Of a stretch of 64,000 nt of DNA, positions 25,441 to 33,669 are shown one piece after another. Location of the stretch: NCBI GenBank assembly GCA_963834445.1, contig CAWIBU010000003.1, positions 620,001 to 684,000 of the forward strand, given 5' to 3'. The stretch's first letter is position 1. Each line of letters begins with the position of its first letter. The DNA is from PALSA-350 sp963834445 (lineage in GTDB: Bacteria > Acidobacteriota > Terriglobia > Terriglobales > Acidobacteriaceae). The position numbers were made by a program, and so were the translations under genes. A model generated the notes under the pieces. That model searched no databases, was not told where the DNA came from, and saw only the letters and a list, made by a program, of their open reading frames with translations.

Positions 25441-27120
25441 CTATTCGTCGGTTACACAGCCGAGGGCGGCGCTTTTGACGCAGCGGATGTACTTGGCGAG
25501 CGTGCCGCGTTCGGCTTTGTAGGGCGGCATGGCCCATGCCTCGCGTCGCTTCGCCAACTCGGCATCCGACAGGTCGACGGAGAGCTCGTTTGTCTTCGCG
25601 TCAATGGTGATTATGTCGCCGGTTTGCACCAGAGCGATGGGGCCGCCCTCCTGGGCTTCGGGGGTTACGTGGCCGACGATGAATCCGTGGGAACCTCCGG
25701 AGAAGCGCCCGTCGGTCATCAGAGCTACGTCTTTGCCCAGGCCCGCTCCCATGATCGCCGAAGTGGGGGTCAACATCTCAGGCATGCCGGGACCGCCTTT
25801 GGGGCCTTCATAGCGAATCACCAGCACCTGGCCTTTGGCAATCTTGCCTTCTTCAAGAGCCTTCAACATCAGCTCTTCGGAATCAAAAACGTTGGCCGGC
25901 CCACGGAACCTGAGCCCTTCCTTACCGGTGATCTTGGCGACCGCGCCCTCAGGCGCCAGATTGCCTTTGAGGATCTGCAGGTGGCTGGTCGCCTTTAAAG
26001 GATTGGCAACCGGGCGCACAATCTGCTGGCCGGCACGCAAGCCGGGTAGATCCTTCACATTCTCCTGGAGCGTCTTACCGGTGACGGTGACGCAGTCACC
26101 GTGCAGAAGTCCCTCCGCAAGAAGCATTTTCGTGACCGCGGGCAGGCCACCAACGGATTGCAGGTCCTCCATGACATACGAACCACTGGGCTTGAAATCA
26201 GCCAACAAGGGAGTCTTGTTGCTAATGGTTTGAAAGTCGTCGATGCTGAGAGGGACGTTCACCGACCGGGCCATGGCAATGAGGTGGAGCACGGCATTGG
26301 TGGAACCACCCAGAGCGGCAACCATGACCATTGCGTTTTCAAACGCTTCGCGGGTCATGATGTCACGCGGTTTCAGATCAAGTTGGAGCAGATTGAGGAT
26401 GGCCGCGCCGGCGCGAAAACACTCCTCGAGCTTTAGCGGATCTTCGGCCGGCGTGGTGGAGCTGTAGGGCAGGCTCATGCCCAGAGTCTCGATTGCCGAG
26501 GCCATGGTATTGGCGGTATACATACCGCCGCATGCGCCGGCTCCGGGGCACGAATGGCGCACGATGGACTGACGCTGCTGCTCGGTGATGGTGTGAGCGA
26601 TGAATTGACCGTAGCTCTGAAAGGCGGAGATGATGTCGAGCTTTTGCCCATCCTGATGGCCGGCGTGGATAGTTCCGCCGTAGACCATGAGGCTGGGCCG
26701 GTTGAGACGGCCCATGGCGATGAGGCAGCCGGGCATATTTTTGTCGCAGCCCGGGATGGAAACATTGGCGTCGTACCATTGCGCCGCCATCACGGTCTCG
26801 ATGGAGTCGGCGATCAGGTCGCGCGATTGCAGCGAGAAGCTCATACCATCGGTGCCCATGGAAATGCCATCGCTTACCCCGATGGTGTTGAAGCGCAGGC
26901 CCACCATGCCGGCGGCGACAACGCCTTGCTTCACCTTTTCGGCGAGATCGAGCAGGTGCATGTTGCAAGGATTGCCTTCAAACCAAACGCTGGCGATGCC
27001 GACCTGGGGCTTGGCCATATCCGGTTCGCGCAGGCCGGTTGCATAGAGCATCGCCTGGGACGCGCCCTGGGCCTTGGGCTGTGTAATCTGAGAGCTGTAC
27101 TTGTTCAGCGTCTTGGTCAT
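25441..27120 (-). CDS. ilvD: Dihydroxy-acid dehydratase
   Basis: A 559-residue protein, standard length for IlvD, which converts 2,3-dihydroxy-isovalerate and -methylvalerate to 2-keto acids in valine, isoleucine and pantothenate synthesis. Fe-S cluster cysteines are visible in GNPCNMHL, PGCDKNMPGC and GACGGMYTANTM. DGISMGTDGMSFSL, ALGGSTNAVLHLIA and TDGRFSGGSHGFIVGHVTPE are signature stretches of the IlvD/Edd family. The last block is more IlvD-like than Edd-like; a sugar-acid dehydratase such as xylonate dehydratase is a less likely alternative. The gene is divergent from the amidase with a 45 nt gap, and no other branched-chain gene is near. Confidence 0.95.
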   Translation of the reverse strand: MTKTLNKYSSQITQPKAQGASQAMLYATGLREPDMAKPQVGIASVWFEGNPCNMHLLDLAEKVKQGVVAAGMVGLRFNTIGVSDGISMGTDGMSFSLQSRDLIADSIETVMAAQWYDANVSIPGCDKNMPGCLIAMGRLNRPSLMVYGGTIHAGHQDGQKLDIISAFQSYGQFIAHTITEQQRQSIVRHSCPGAGACGGMYTANTMASAIETLGMSLPYSSTTPAEDPLKLEECFRAGAAILNLLQLDLKPRDIMTREAFENAMVMVAALGGSTNAVLHLIAMARSVNVPLSIDDFQTISNKTPLLADFKPSGSYVMEDLQSVGGLPAVTKMLLAEGLLHGDCVTVTGKTLQENVKDLPGLRAGQQIVRPVANPLKATSHLQILKGNLAPEGAVAKITGKEGLRFRGPANVFDSEELMLKALEEGKIAKGQVLVIRYEGPKGGPGMPEMLTPTSAIMGAGLGKDVALMTDGRFSGGSHGFIVGHVTPEAQEGGPIALVQTGDIITIDAKTNELSVDLSDAELAKRREAWAMPPYKAERGTLAKYIRCVKSAALGCVTDE

Positions 27121-27165
27121 ATCAAACCATTTTATCGTTTGGATAGAATGCGCATCAGAGGCGCC

Positions 27166-29010
27166 ATGTCGAAATCACGCAGAGACTTCCTGACCCATAG
27201 CTCACTTAGCCTTTTGGGGATCGCCGTTTCCTCCTGCAGCGATGAGCAGAAGCATGCCGAGCTACCTGCCAGGCCGGCCTCGGGGTCACCTCCCGGGTCA
27301 GCTCCCGCGTCACCTCCAGGATCGCCTCCCGCATTTGCGACGGCGGAACCCGTGGGTCCTGGGGTTTCGCCATTGACCTTTGCTGAGGCGGATAAGCTCG
27401 TGCAGGTGGAGATGAATGAAGACCAGCTGAAGCAGGCCGTTTCGAGCTGGCGCAGCGCGATGGCGCCGTTGTATGAGCGGCGCACCGGCCCGCGCAAAGT
27501 CGCTCTCGAACCAGGACTCGCGCCCTATTCTCACTGCGACGCGATCTTACCGGGGCACGGGGCGGGGCCGGAGCGGGACCGGTTTGTGCGCAGTCGGACG
27601 GACCCTGGTCCGCTGCCCAGCAACGACGAGGATATCGCTTTTGCCCCTGTGACCCGGCTGTCGCGCTGGATCGAAACGCGCCAGCTCAGCTCGGAACGGC
27701 TTACCAATATTTATCTGCAACGCATTGCGCGCTTCAATAGCACGCTGCTTTGCGTGATCACGCCGACGCGCGAACTGGCGCTGGCGCAGGCCAGGCAGGC
27801 GGACAAGGAGATCGCGTCGGGCCGCTACCGGGGGCCGCTGCATGGAATTCCATGGGGCGGAAAGGATCTGCTCGACACCGCCGGCATCCTGACGACCTAC
27901 GGGGCGGAACCTTTTCGCGATCGGGTTCCCACGGCAGATGCCACGGTGGTGGCACGATTGCACCAGGCGGGCGCGGTGTTGATCGCCAAGCTGAGCATGG
28001 GCGCATTGGCGCTCAACGACGTCTGGTTTGGGGGCCAAACCAAGAACCCCTGGCTGCTGGCGGAAGGTTCCTCCGGTTCGAGCGCTGGACCGGGGGCCGC
28101 TACAGCCGCAGGGCTGGTGGGCTTCTCGATTGGCAGCGAGACCGGCGGCAGCATCATTGGCCCCAGCATGCGTTGCGGTGTTACCGGGCTGCGGCCGACC
28201 TTCGGCCGCGTTCCGCGGACCGGCGCGATGACGCTGTGCTGGTCGCTGGACAAACTGGGTCCCATGACACGCAGCGTCGAGGACGCCATGCTGGTGCTGG
28301 CCGCGATTACCGGACCGGATGCAGGCGACATATCGAGTGTGCCCAGCAAGCTGGACTATGACGCTGAGGCAAAAGTGCAGGGGCTGCGAGTCGGCTACTT
28401 TCCCCACTGGATGAATGAGACGCCAGCCACCCGCATCGATCGCGAAGCCCTGGAAACGGCGAAGAAACTGGGCATGACGCCGGTTGAAGTGGCGATCCCC
28501 AATTGGCCTTACGACTCACTGCAGCTGATCCTGTTTGCGGAAGCGGCGGCAGCGTTTGAAGAGCTGACGCTCTCGCAGGGCGTGGACAAGCTGAAGATGC
28601 AGGTGGACGATGCGTGGCCTAACACGTTTCGCCAGGCTCGTTTTCTTTCGGCGGTGGACTTTGTGCAGACGGATCGATTCCGGCGCAAAGTGGCGCTGGA
28701 GATGGCGCGTGTGTTCTCCCAGGTGGACATGCTTCTGGTTCCCTCTCTGCGCGATGAAATGCTCACCATCACGAATGCTACTGGGCATCCTTCGCTGACG
28801 TTGCGAGCGGGGTTCATCGAGGTCTCCGAAGCGCGCAGCGATTGGGCACCCGATCCGGCACATCCCCCGGCGAAGTTTTCGCCGCCCCGGCGCGTACCCC
28901 ACGGCGTGACGCTGATTGGCCGGTTGTTTGACGAGGGCAGGTTGGGGAGCGCCGGATTAGCGCTGGAGCGGAGCTTCGGGGTGGTGGACGCGCGGCCGCC
29001 GGGATTCTGA
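27166..29010 (+). CDS. Tat-exported amidase-signature hydrolase
   Basis: A 614-residue protein. The ATG at 27166 (MSKSRRDFLTHSSLSLLGIA) gives a Tat leader with RRDFLT, and CAGAGG lies just upstream; an ATG at 27148 is also open. SSCSDEQ at the leader end could be a lipobox-like site, followed by a Pro/Gly/Ser-rich spacer (residues 35-70). The amidase signature catalytic set is complete: Lys in WGGKDLLDT, the cis-Ser in GSSGSSAGP and the nucleophile Ser in GSETGGSI. The family hydrolyses amides, including indole-acetamide, peptide amides and Glu-tRNA amidation substrates. The leader argues against a GatA role. It overlaps the CoA-transferase gene (TGATG), so the pair forms an operon. The substrate is unknown. 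Confidence 0.88.
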   Translation: MSKSRRDFLTHSSLSLLGIAVSSCSDEQKHAELPARPASGSPPGSAPASPPGSPPAFATAEPVGPGVSPLTFAEADKLVQVEMNEDQLKQAVSSWRSAMAPLYERRTGPRKVALEPGLAPYSHCDAILPGHGAGPERDRFVRSRTDPGPLPSNDEDIAFAPVTRLSRWIETRQLSSERLTNIYLQRIARFNSTLLCVITPTRELALAQARQADKEIASGRYRGPLHGIPWGGKDLLDTAGILTTYGAEPFRDRVPTADATVVARLHQAGAVLIAKLSMGALALNDVWFGGQTKNPWLLAEGSSGSSAGPGAATAAGLVGFSIGSETGGSIIGPSMRCGVTGLRPTFGRVPRTGAMTLCWSLDKLGPMTRSVEDAMLVLAAITGPDAGDISSVPSKLDYDAEAKVQGLRVGYFPHWMNETPATRIDREALETAKKLGMTPVEVAIPNWPYDSLQLILFAEAAAAFEELTLSQGVDKLKMQVDDAWPNTFRQARFLSAVDFVQTDRFRRKVALEMARVFSQVDMLLVPSLRDEMLTITNATGHPSLTLRAGFIEVSEARSDWAPDPAHPPAKFSPPRRVPHGVTLIGRLFDEGRLGSAGLALERSFGVVDARPPGF

Positions 29011-30203
29011 TGCCGGTTCTCGACTCCATGCGCGTGATCGAACTAACGGAAGCGCTGGCTGGGCCTTATTGCGCCATGATGCTGGGCGACTTTGGCGCGG
29101 ATGTCATCAAGGTGGAGCGCCGGCAGAGCGGGGACCAGTCACGCAGTTGGGGTCCTCCGTTTGTGGGGAGTGAGTCGGCGTATTTTTTAGCCACTAATCG
29201 CAATAAGCGCTCGCTGTCGCTGGACTACGATCAGCCGGCCGGAGCGGCCATTCTGCATCGCTTGCTGGCGACAGCCGACGTGTTTCTGATCAACCAGCGC
29301 AATATAGCGTCGCTGACGCGGCGCGGGCTCGACGCGGAGACAATTTGCGCGCGGTATCCGCGGCTGGTTTACTGCGCGATTTCCGGCTATGGACACTCGG
29401 GGCCGCGGTCGGGCGCGGCCGGATACGACATTATCGCGCAAGCCCAGGCAGGTATTATGAGCTTTACCGGGGCGCCGGCGGGTGAGCCGGTGCGCTATCC
29501 GGTGGCGATTGCGGATATGACGTGTGGTCTCTACTCCGCTTTGGGAATTCTTGCTGCGTTGCTGGCGCGGGAGAAAACGGGAAAGGGCCAGGCGCTGGAC
29601 ATGGCGCTTTTCGATGCGCAACTGACGTTGCTCATCAATGCGGGAAGCAATTATCTGAATGCCGGGGAGTCTCCGCAACGCTGGGGGAACGCGCATCCCA
29701 GCATTGTTCCTTACCAGGTGTTTCGTGCGGGGGATGGCCTGCATTTTGTCGCGGCCATCGGTACCGATGCGCTATGGCAGCGGTTTCTGGGGGTCATGGG
29801 CGCGGCGGAGACGTTGGGGAGGGATGCGCGGTTTCAAACGAATGCGTTGCGCACCCAGCATCGCGAGGTGTTGATTCCCTTATTGTGCGCGATGTTTGAG
29901 AAGGGATTGGCGAGTGAGTGGCTGAGCCGGCTGCTGGCGGCGGATATTCCTGCGTCGGCGATACAGACCGTGGGCGAAGCGGTGAATGACCCGCAGGCGC
30001 TGGCGCGCGGACTGATTGTGGCGATCAAACACCCTACGCTGGATATAGTTCGCAGTATAGCCAACCCGGTGCGGCTTTCGGCTACGCCGGTGATGTATCG
30101 GCTACCTCCACCGTTGCTGGGGGAGCACAATCGCGAGATTCTGCTGGGGCTTGGTTATTCGAGGGAGCAGGTTGATGAGGCGGCGATTGAGCAGGCTATT
30201 TAG
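29010..30203 (+). CDS. Class III CoA-transferase (CaiB/BaiF family)
   Basis: A 397-residue protein with the family start MRVIELTEALAGPYCAMMLG and DFGADVIKVERR. The CoA-binding and catalytic region follows: NRNKRSLSLD, AISGYGHSGPRSGAAGYDII, and GLYSALGILAALLAREKTGK. Asp in the GAAGYD segment matches the catalytic Asp that forms the acyl-anhydride in formyl-CoA and succinyl-CoA transferases. Length is normal. It starts inside the amidase stop codon, so the two are translated together. An acid released by the amidase might be activated here (inference). Its own TAG stop is the first triplet of an inverted-repeat element at 30201. Confidence 0.92.
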   Translation: MPVLDSMRVIELTEALAGPYCAMMLGDFGADVIKVERRQSGDQSRSWGPPFVGSESAYFLATNRNKRSLSLDYDQPAGAAILHRLLATADVFLINQRNIASLTRRGLDAETICARYPRLVYCAISGYGHSGPRSGAAGYDIIAQAQAGIMSFTGAPAGEPVRYPVAIADMTCGLYSALGILAALLAREKTGKGQALDMALFDAQLTLLINAGSNYLNAGESPQRWGNAHPSIVPYQVFRAGDGLHFVAAIGTDALWQRFLGVMGAAETLGRDARFQTNALRTQHREVLIPLLCAMFEKGLASEWLSRLLAADIPASAIQTVGEAVNDPQALARGLIVAIKHPTLDIVRSIANPVRLSATPVMYRLPPPLLGEHNREILLGLGYSREQVDEAAIEQAI

Positions 30204-30328
30204 TGTAGTGCGTCCACTCATAACGTCCCAGCAATCCTCCCAGGATTTCATCCTGGGCTACTTTCAGTCGTCCCTGCGGGACTGAAGCCTGAAAACATAT
30301 GGGACGTTATGAACGACAGACTACACTA
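30201..30328. repeat. 128 bp inverted-repeat element starting on a stop codon
   Basis: The left end TAGTGTAGTGCGTCCACTCA and the reverse complement of the right end TAGTGTAGTCTGTCGTTCAT are imperfect terminal inverted repeats of about 29 bp, both running into AACGTCCCA. Two hairpins lie inside (CCCAGGAT/ATCCTGGG and CAGTCGTCCC/GGGACTG). The outer nine bases also form the right edge of the element at 12282-12818. The first triplet is the stop codon of the CoA-transferase. Confidence 0.75.
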
Positions 30329-30340
30329 GTGCGGAATGAC

Positions 30341-30375
30341 GGTAGTTATCCCACTCAAGCCAACAACGGGCTTGA
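30341..30375 (+). repeat. 'TTATCCCACTCAAGCC' repeat module
   Basis: It is near-identical to 12122-12158 and directly precedes the MITE-like copy at 30376. Confidence 0.55.
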
Positions 30376-30482
30376 CCCGGATTTCCTGTACGCGTATCAA
30401 TTCGAGGGCAGCGTGTTCGGCTTTCTGTAAGGAAAGGCGCATGAAAGTGGGGGAGTTCACGAAGCTTCACAGGAAATCCGGG
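30376..30482 (+). repeat. MITE-like 107 bp element, copy 3
   Basis: Perfect 14 bp inverted ends, CCCGGATTTCCTGT (30376-30389) and ACAGGAAATCCGGG (30469-30482). The central hairpin region is tCGGCTTTC-tgtaag-GAAAGgCG. It sits about 60 nt upstream of the nicotinamidase gene, so it may affect that gene's leader. Confidence 0.85.
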
Positions 30483-30544
30483 GGATGGGCCACCCACGAT
30501 TTATGGGTGGTTGAGGTTGCGGGAGTAAAGGTGAGGATGCGAGG

Positions 30545-31186
30545 ATGATCGAACTGGTTGATCGCGACGTTTTGCTGGTCATCGATGTGCAGAATGATTT
30601 TTGCGATGGCGGAGCTCTTGCCGTGCCCGGTGGCCAGGAAGTTGTGCCGGTGATCAATCGAATCGGTGGTTTGTTTCGCCATTTGATTCTCACCCAGGAC
30701 TGGCACCCTCGCGACCATCATTCGTTTGCGTCGCAGCATCCCGGATACGCTGCCTTTGACAGCATTGCAACGGCGCACGGCGAGCAGGTGCTGTGGCCCG
30801 ATCATTGTGTGCAAGGCAGTCTGGGCGCGACGTTCCATGCGCACCTGCATCCGGATAATGCGGAGTTGATTCTGCGTAAAGGTTTTCGCAAGAACATCGA
30901 CTCCTATTCGGCGTTCCGTGAGAATGATCGCCTGACGCAGACCGGCTTGACCGGCTACCTGCGCGAGCGCGGCCTGGGACGCATTTTTATCGCAGGGCTG
31001 GCCTACGATTACTGCGTGCGTTATTCCGCTATCGACAGCATGCGCGCGGGCTTCGAGACGTATGTGGTGGAGGACGCCTGCAAGGCGATTGGCAAGGGAG
31101 ATTCGGTTACGGCGACGGACTACGATTTCAGTGAGGCGGGCGTGCGGCGCATCCACAGTTCGATGCTGAAAGATCAAGCCGCATGA
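30545..31186 (+). CDS. pncA: Nicotinamidase
   Basis: A 213-residue isochorismatase-fold hydrolase that converts nicotinamide to nicotinate in the NAD salvage pathway. The catalytic triad is in place: D14 in VIDVQNDF, K112 in LRKG and C157 in YDYCVRYSA. Metal ligands are D52, H54 and H59 in QDWHPRDHHSF. WPDHCVQGS, next to the active site, is the family signature. Length equals the E. coli enzyme. It lies on the + strand ahead of the glycosyltransferase gene by 51 nt; no functional link between the two is evident. A MITE-like element lies just upstream. Confidence 0.95.
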   Translation: MIELVDRDVLLVIDVQNDFCDGGALAVPGGQEVVPVINRIGGLFRHLILTQDWHPRDHHSFASQHPGYAAFDSIATAHGEQVLWPDHCVQGSLGATFHAHLHPDNAELILRKGFRKNIDSYSAFRENDRLTQTGLTGYLRERGLGRIFIAGLAYDYCVRYSAIDSMRAGFETYVVEDACKAIGKGDSVTATDYDFSEAGVRRIHSSMLKDQAA

Positions 31187-31237
31187 GCTGGATTTACTTT
31201 TGCCTTCGCTGGTACGACGAGGACGCAGGCTAAGAGC

Positions 31238-32065
31238 ATGATGCCCTCCGTCATTATTCTTGCGTTTAACTCGGTTGACACCATTGAGGCGACACTCACC
31301 CAGGCGCGGGAGATTTCTGACGACCTGCACGTGGTGGACTCATTCAGCAGCGATGACACGGTTGCCCTATGCCGCCAGCATGGGGCGCAGGTGGTGCAAC
31401 ATGGGTTCGATAGCTATGGCGCGCAGCGGAACTGGGCAATCGACAATCTGGCGCTGCGGTATGGATGGCAACTGCACCTGGACGCGGATGAGCGGCTCAC
31501 TCCGGAACTGATTACGTCGCTGCGTTCCCTGCCTGAGAGCCCTGCGGACTCGGGCTTTCTGATCGCTCGCCTGGTGCAGTTTCTGGGACGCACGATGCGC
31601 CATGGTGGCATGTCGCCCACGTGGCATCTGCGGCTCTTCCGCAGCGGCGCCGGGCGCTGCGAAGAACGCAAGTACGACCAGCACTTCTATCTTTTGCAGG
31701 GTTCGACGCGCAAGTTGCATGGCTACATGATTGATGAGATTCGCATGCCACTTGCGGAGTGGACGGCGCGGCATAACCGGTGGGCGGATGCCGAGGTGGT
31801 GGAACAGACCGCGGCCGCCGGTGCAGTGCGCATCCAGCCTCGTTTGCTGGGAACCGCCATCGAGCGCAAGCGCTATCTGCGCGGGCTCTACAACGGTGCG
31901 CCGCTGTTCGTTCGGCCCTACGCGTTGTTTTTTTACCGCTACGTGCTTCGCCTGGGATTTCTCGACGGCCGGGAAGGGCTTATTTTCTGGACCCTGCAAA
32001 CGTTTTGGTTCCGGTTTCTGATTGATGCCAAGCTGTTCGAGTACCGCAAGAACAAAAAGATTTAG
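31238..32065 (+). CDS. GT2 glycosyltransferase, WaaE/KdtX-like
   Basis: A 275-residue family 2 transferase. SVIILAFNSVDTIEATL opens the Rossmann-like nucleotide-sugar fold, DSFSSDDTV and DADERLTPEL carry the acidic and DxD-type residues, and YGAQRNWAI is typical of the WaaE/KdtX/LgtF subgroup, which adds glucose or heptose-linked sugars to lipopolysaccharide core. A Tyr/Phe/Arg-rich C-terminus (FVRPYALFFYRYVLRLGFLD) suggests membrane contact. No other LPS core gene is near. The acceptor is inferred from the family. Confidence 0.85.
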   Translation: MMPSVIILAFNSVDTIEATLTQAREISDDLHVVDSFSSDDTVALCRQHGAQVVQHGFDSYGAQRNWAIDNLALRYGWQLHLDADERLTPELITSLRSLPESPADSGFLIARLVQFLGRTMRHGGMSPTWHLRLFRSGAGRCEERKYDQHFYLLQGSTRKLHGYMIDEIRMPLAEWTARHNRWADAEVVEQTAAAGAVRIQPRLLGTAIERKRYLRGLYNGAPLFVRPYALFFYRYVLRLGFLDGREGLIFWTLQTFWFRFLIDAKLFEYRKNKKI

Positions 32066-32092
32066 AATGGGATTCGATCAAAGGGGGGAACT

Positions 32093-32203
32093 ATGCTTCA
32101 AGTCTGTGTAGTGATCAGCGGCGCGGTGGTTGCGTTTCTCGCGATGGTGTTATGGGCGAACAGCGGGCGCTTCAAGAGCAACGATCCGACCGACCTGACC
32201 TAA
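32093..32203 (+). CDS. 36-residue single-pass membrane peptide
   Basis: The short frame begins with ATG at 32093, 5 nt after a very strong ribosome-binding site (AAGGGGGG). It encodes MLQVCVVISGAVVAFLAMVL, then WANSGRFKSNDPTDLT and TAA. One membrane helix fills residues 4-21, with a short charged tail predicted in the cytoplasm. It lies 27 nt after the glycosyltransferase and 7 nt before the end of the convergent kinase gene. Its size resembles the small subunits of membrane complexes, but no family is recognised. The ribosome-binding site and clean helix support it as a real gene. Confidence 0.6.
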   Translation: MLQVCVVISGAVVAFLAMVLWANSGRFKSNDPTDLT

Positions 32204-32210
32204 GAAGCGG

Positions 32211-33653
32211 TTACGAGATAACCGGCAATTTGACGGTAAATTCAGTCTTGCCGGGCGCGGAGTCCACTTTGATTTCTCCGCCGAACTTGTCGACCACAAT
32301 GTGGCGAACAATATCGAGACCTAATCCAGTGCCTTGCCCGGTGGGCTTGGTGGTGAAGAAGGGCTCGAAAATCACCTTCTTATTTTCCTCGGGAATGCCT
32401 GCTCCATTATCCGCAATAGCGATGGCAACGGCTTCGCCTTCCATCCAGGTGCGCACCGTCACGGTTCCTTTTTGCGGAGATGCGTCTATCGCGTTGTCAA
32501 GCAGGTTGGTCCATACCTGGCTCAAGCCAACGCCACAGGTTGAGAGCGGCGGGATATTGGCAGCAAACATTTTCTCGACCATCAGTTCTTTCTGGCGGAA
32601 CTTGTGGCCCAGAATTACCAGGGTGCTTTGAATGCTGTCGTGCACATCGAGCTGGTGGCGTTGCGGCTTGTCTTCATAGGCGTATTTCTTGACCGCTTTA
32701 ACCAGGTCGGTGACGCGGGAAACACTTTCTTCAATGGTCCCCACAAGCTGGACGCTGGAGATGAGCGCTTCCATCCAATTCAACGGGTCCGACAGGGTGT
32801 TGCCGGGAAACTCATGCTGGGCGCACTCGAGCGTTTGCGAATCGAAGCCGATACCACAGAGCGTGGGAGCCAGTTTCCAGGCGTTCTCGATGCCATGGTC
32901 TTCGAGCCAGGACTCCAACTCGCTTTCGGCGTCGGCCTGGTCCATCGAACTCATGGTGCTGGGCTTGTGCGGTTTTAGTGCCTGCTCCTGCAGAATGCGC
33001 AGGCAGTCAGTCTGGCCCTGGGTCATCACTTCTCGACCGCACATGCGCAGGCTGATCTGCTGCAAGCGGCTCAGGTTGTCGCGCATCTGCGAGGCGGCGC
33101 TTCTGGCTGCGGCTCCCGGGTTGTTCAACTCGTGCATCAGGCCGGCGGCCATGGTGCCTAACGAAATGAGCTTTTCGCGATGCAGCTCCTGAGACTGAAA
33201 CACCTGCAGGCGGCGCGCCATGTTGCCCAGAACGCCGATGCGCACCTGGGGGCAGGCGAACATCAGATTCCAGAAAAGATCTTCTCTGAGATAGACAACG
33301 ATCGATGCTTTGAGGACAGTAATGACCACGTCGATACTGTCTTTACCCATGAGCAGCGGCACTTCCCCAAAGGTCTCCCCCGCAGTGAGGATGCCGATGA
33401 GTGCCAGGTCCCCGGCCTCATGGCGCTTTTGGATGCGTAGCTCACCCTTGAGCAAGATCCAGAAGCCGCGATGATTTTGGGCGAGATCGAGAATATTGGC
33501 GCCCACCTCTGCGTGGATCAGCTCGACGGGACCCAGGCATTTAAGGTCGTCGAGGGTGACACCGGCAAAGACCGGCACGTTGCCAAACTGCTCGGCCAGG
33601 CTGGCTGCCTCGACCTGCTCGACTCTCATATTCTGCTGTTGAACGTCTGTCAT
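32211..33653 (-). CDS. Histidine kinase with N-terminal cyclic-nucleotide-binding domain
   Basis: A 480-residue soluble kinase. Residues 25-145 form a Crp-like cNMP fold (FAGVTLDDLKCLG, WILLKGELRI, GETFGEVPLLMG). The dimerisation helix carries H174 in GLMHELNNPGAA, with an N after the H-E-x-N pattern of the HATPase-linked HisKA group. Then come the N box (QVWTNLLDNAIDA), G1 (IADNGAGIP) and G2 (GTGLGLDI). No membrane segment is present, so it senses a cytoplasmic signal. It lies 16 nt downstream of a receiver/thioredoxin-reductase-like gene on the same strand, which is probably its partner. Ligand unknown. Confidence 0.9.
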   Translation of the reverse strand: MTDVQQQNMRVEQVEAASLAEQFGNVPVFAGVTLDDLKCLGPVELIHAEVGANILDLAQNHRGFWILLKGELRIQKRHEAGDLALIGILTAGETFGEVPLLMGKDSIDVVITVLKASIVVYLREDLFWNLMFACPQVRIGVLGNMARRLQVFQSQELHREKLISLGTMAAGLMHELNNPGAAARSAASQMRDNLSRLQQISLRMCGREVMTQGQTDCLRILQEQALKPHKPSTMSSMDQADAESELESWLEDHGIENAWKLAPTLCGIGFDSQTLECAQHEFPGNTLSDPLNWMEALISSVQLVGTIEESVSRVTDLVKAVKKYAYEDKPQRHQLDVHDSIQSTLVILGHKFRQKELMVEKMFAANIPPLSTCGVGLSQVWTNLLDNAIDASPQKGTVTVRTWMEGEAVAIAIADNGAGIPEENKKVIFEPFFTTKPTGQGTGLGLDIVRHIVVDKFGGEIKVDSAPGKTEFTVKLPVIS

Positions 33654-33669
33654 GGTTTTTCGTCAAGCC

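Noticed and set aside
25441..27120. 6-phosphogluconate dehydratase (edd) instead of ilvD
   Set aside because: Length and the sequences GNPCNMHL and GVSDGISMGTDGM fit IlvD better, and no edd/eda context is present.
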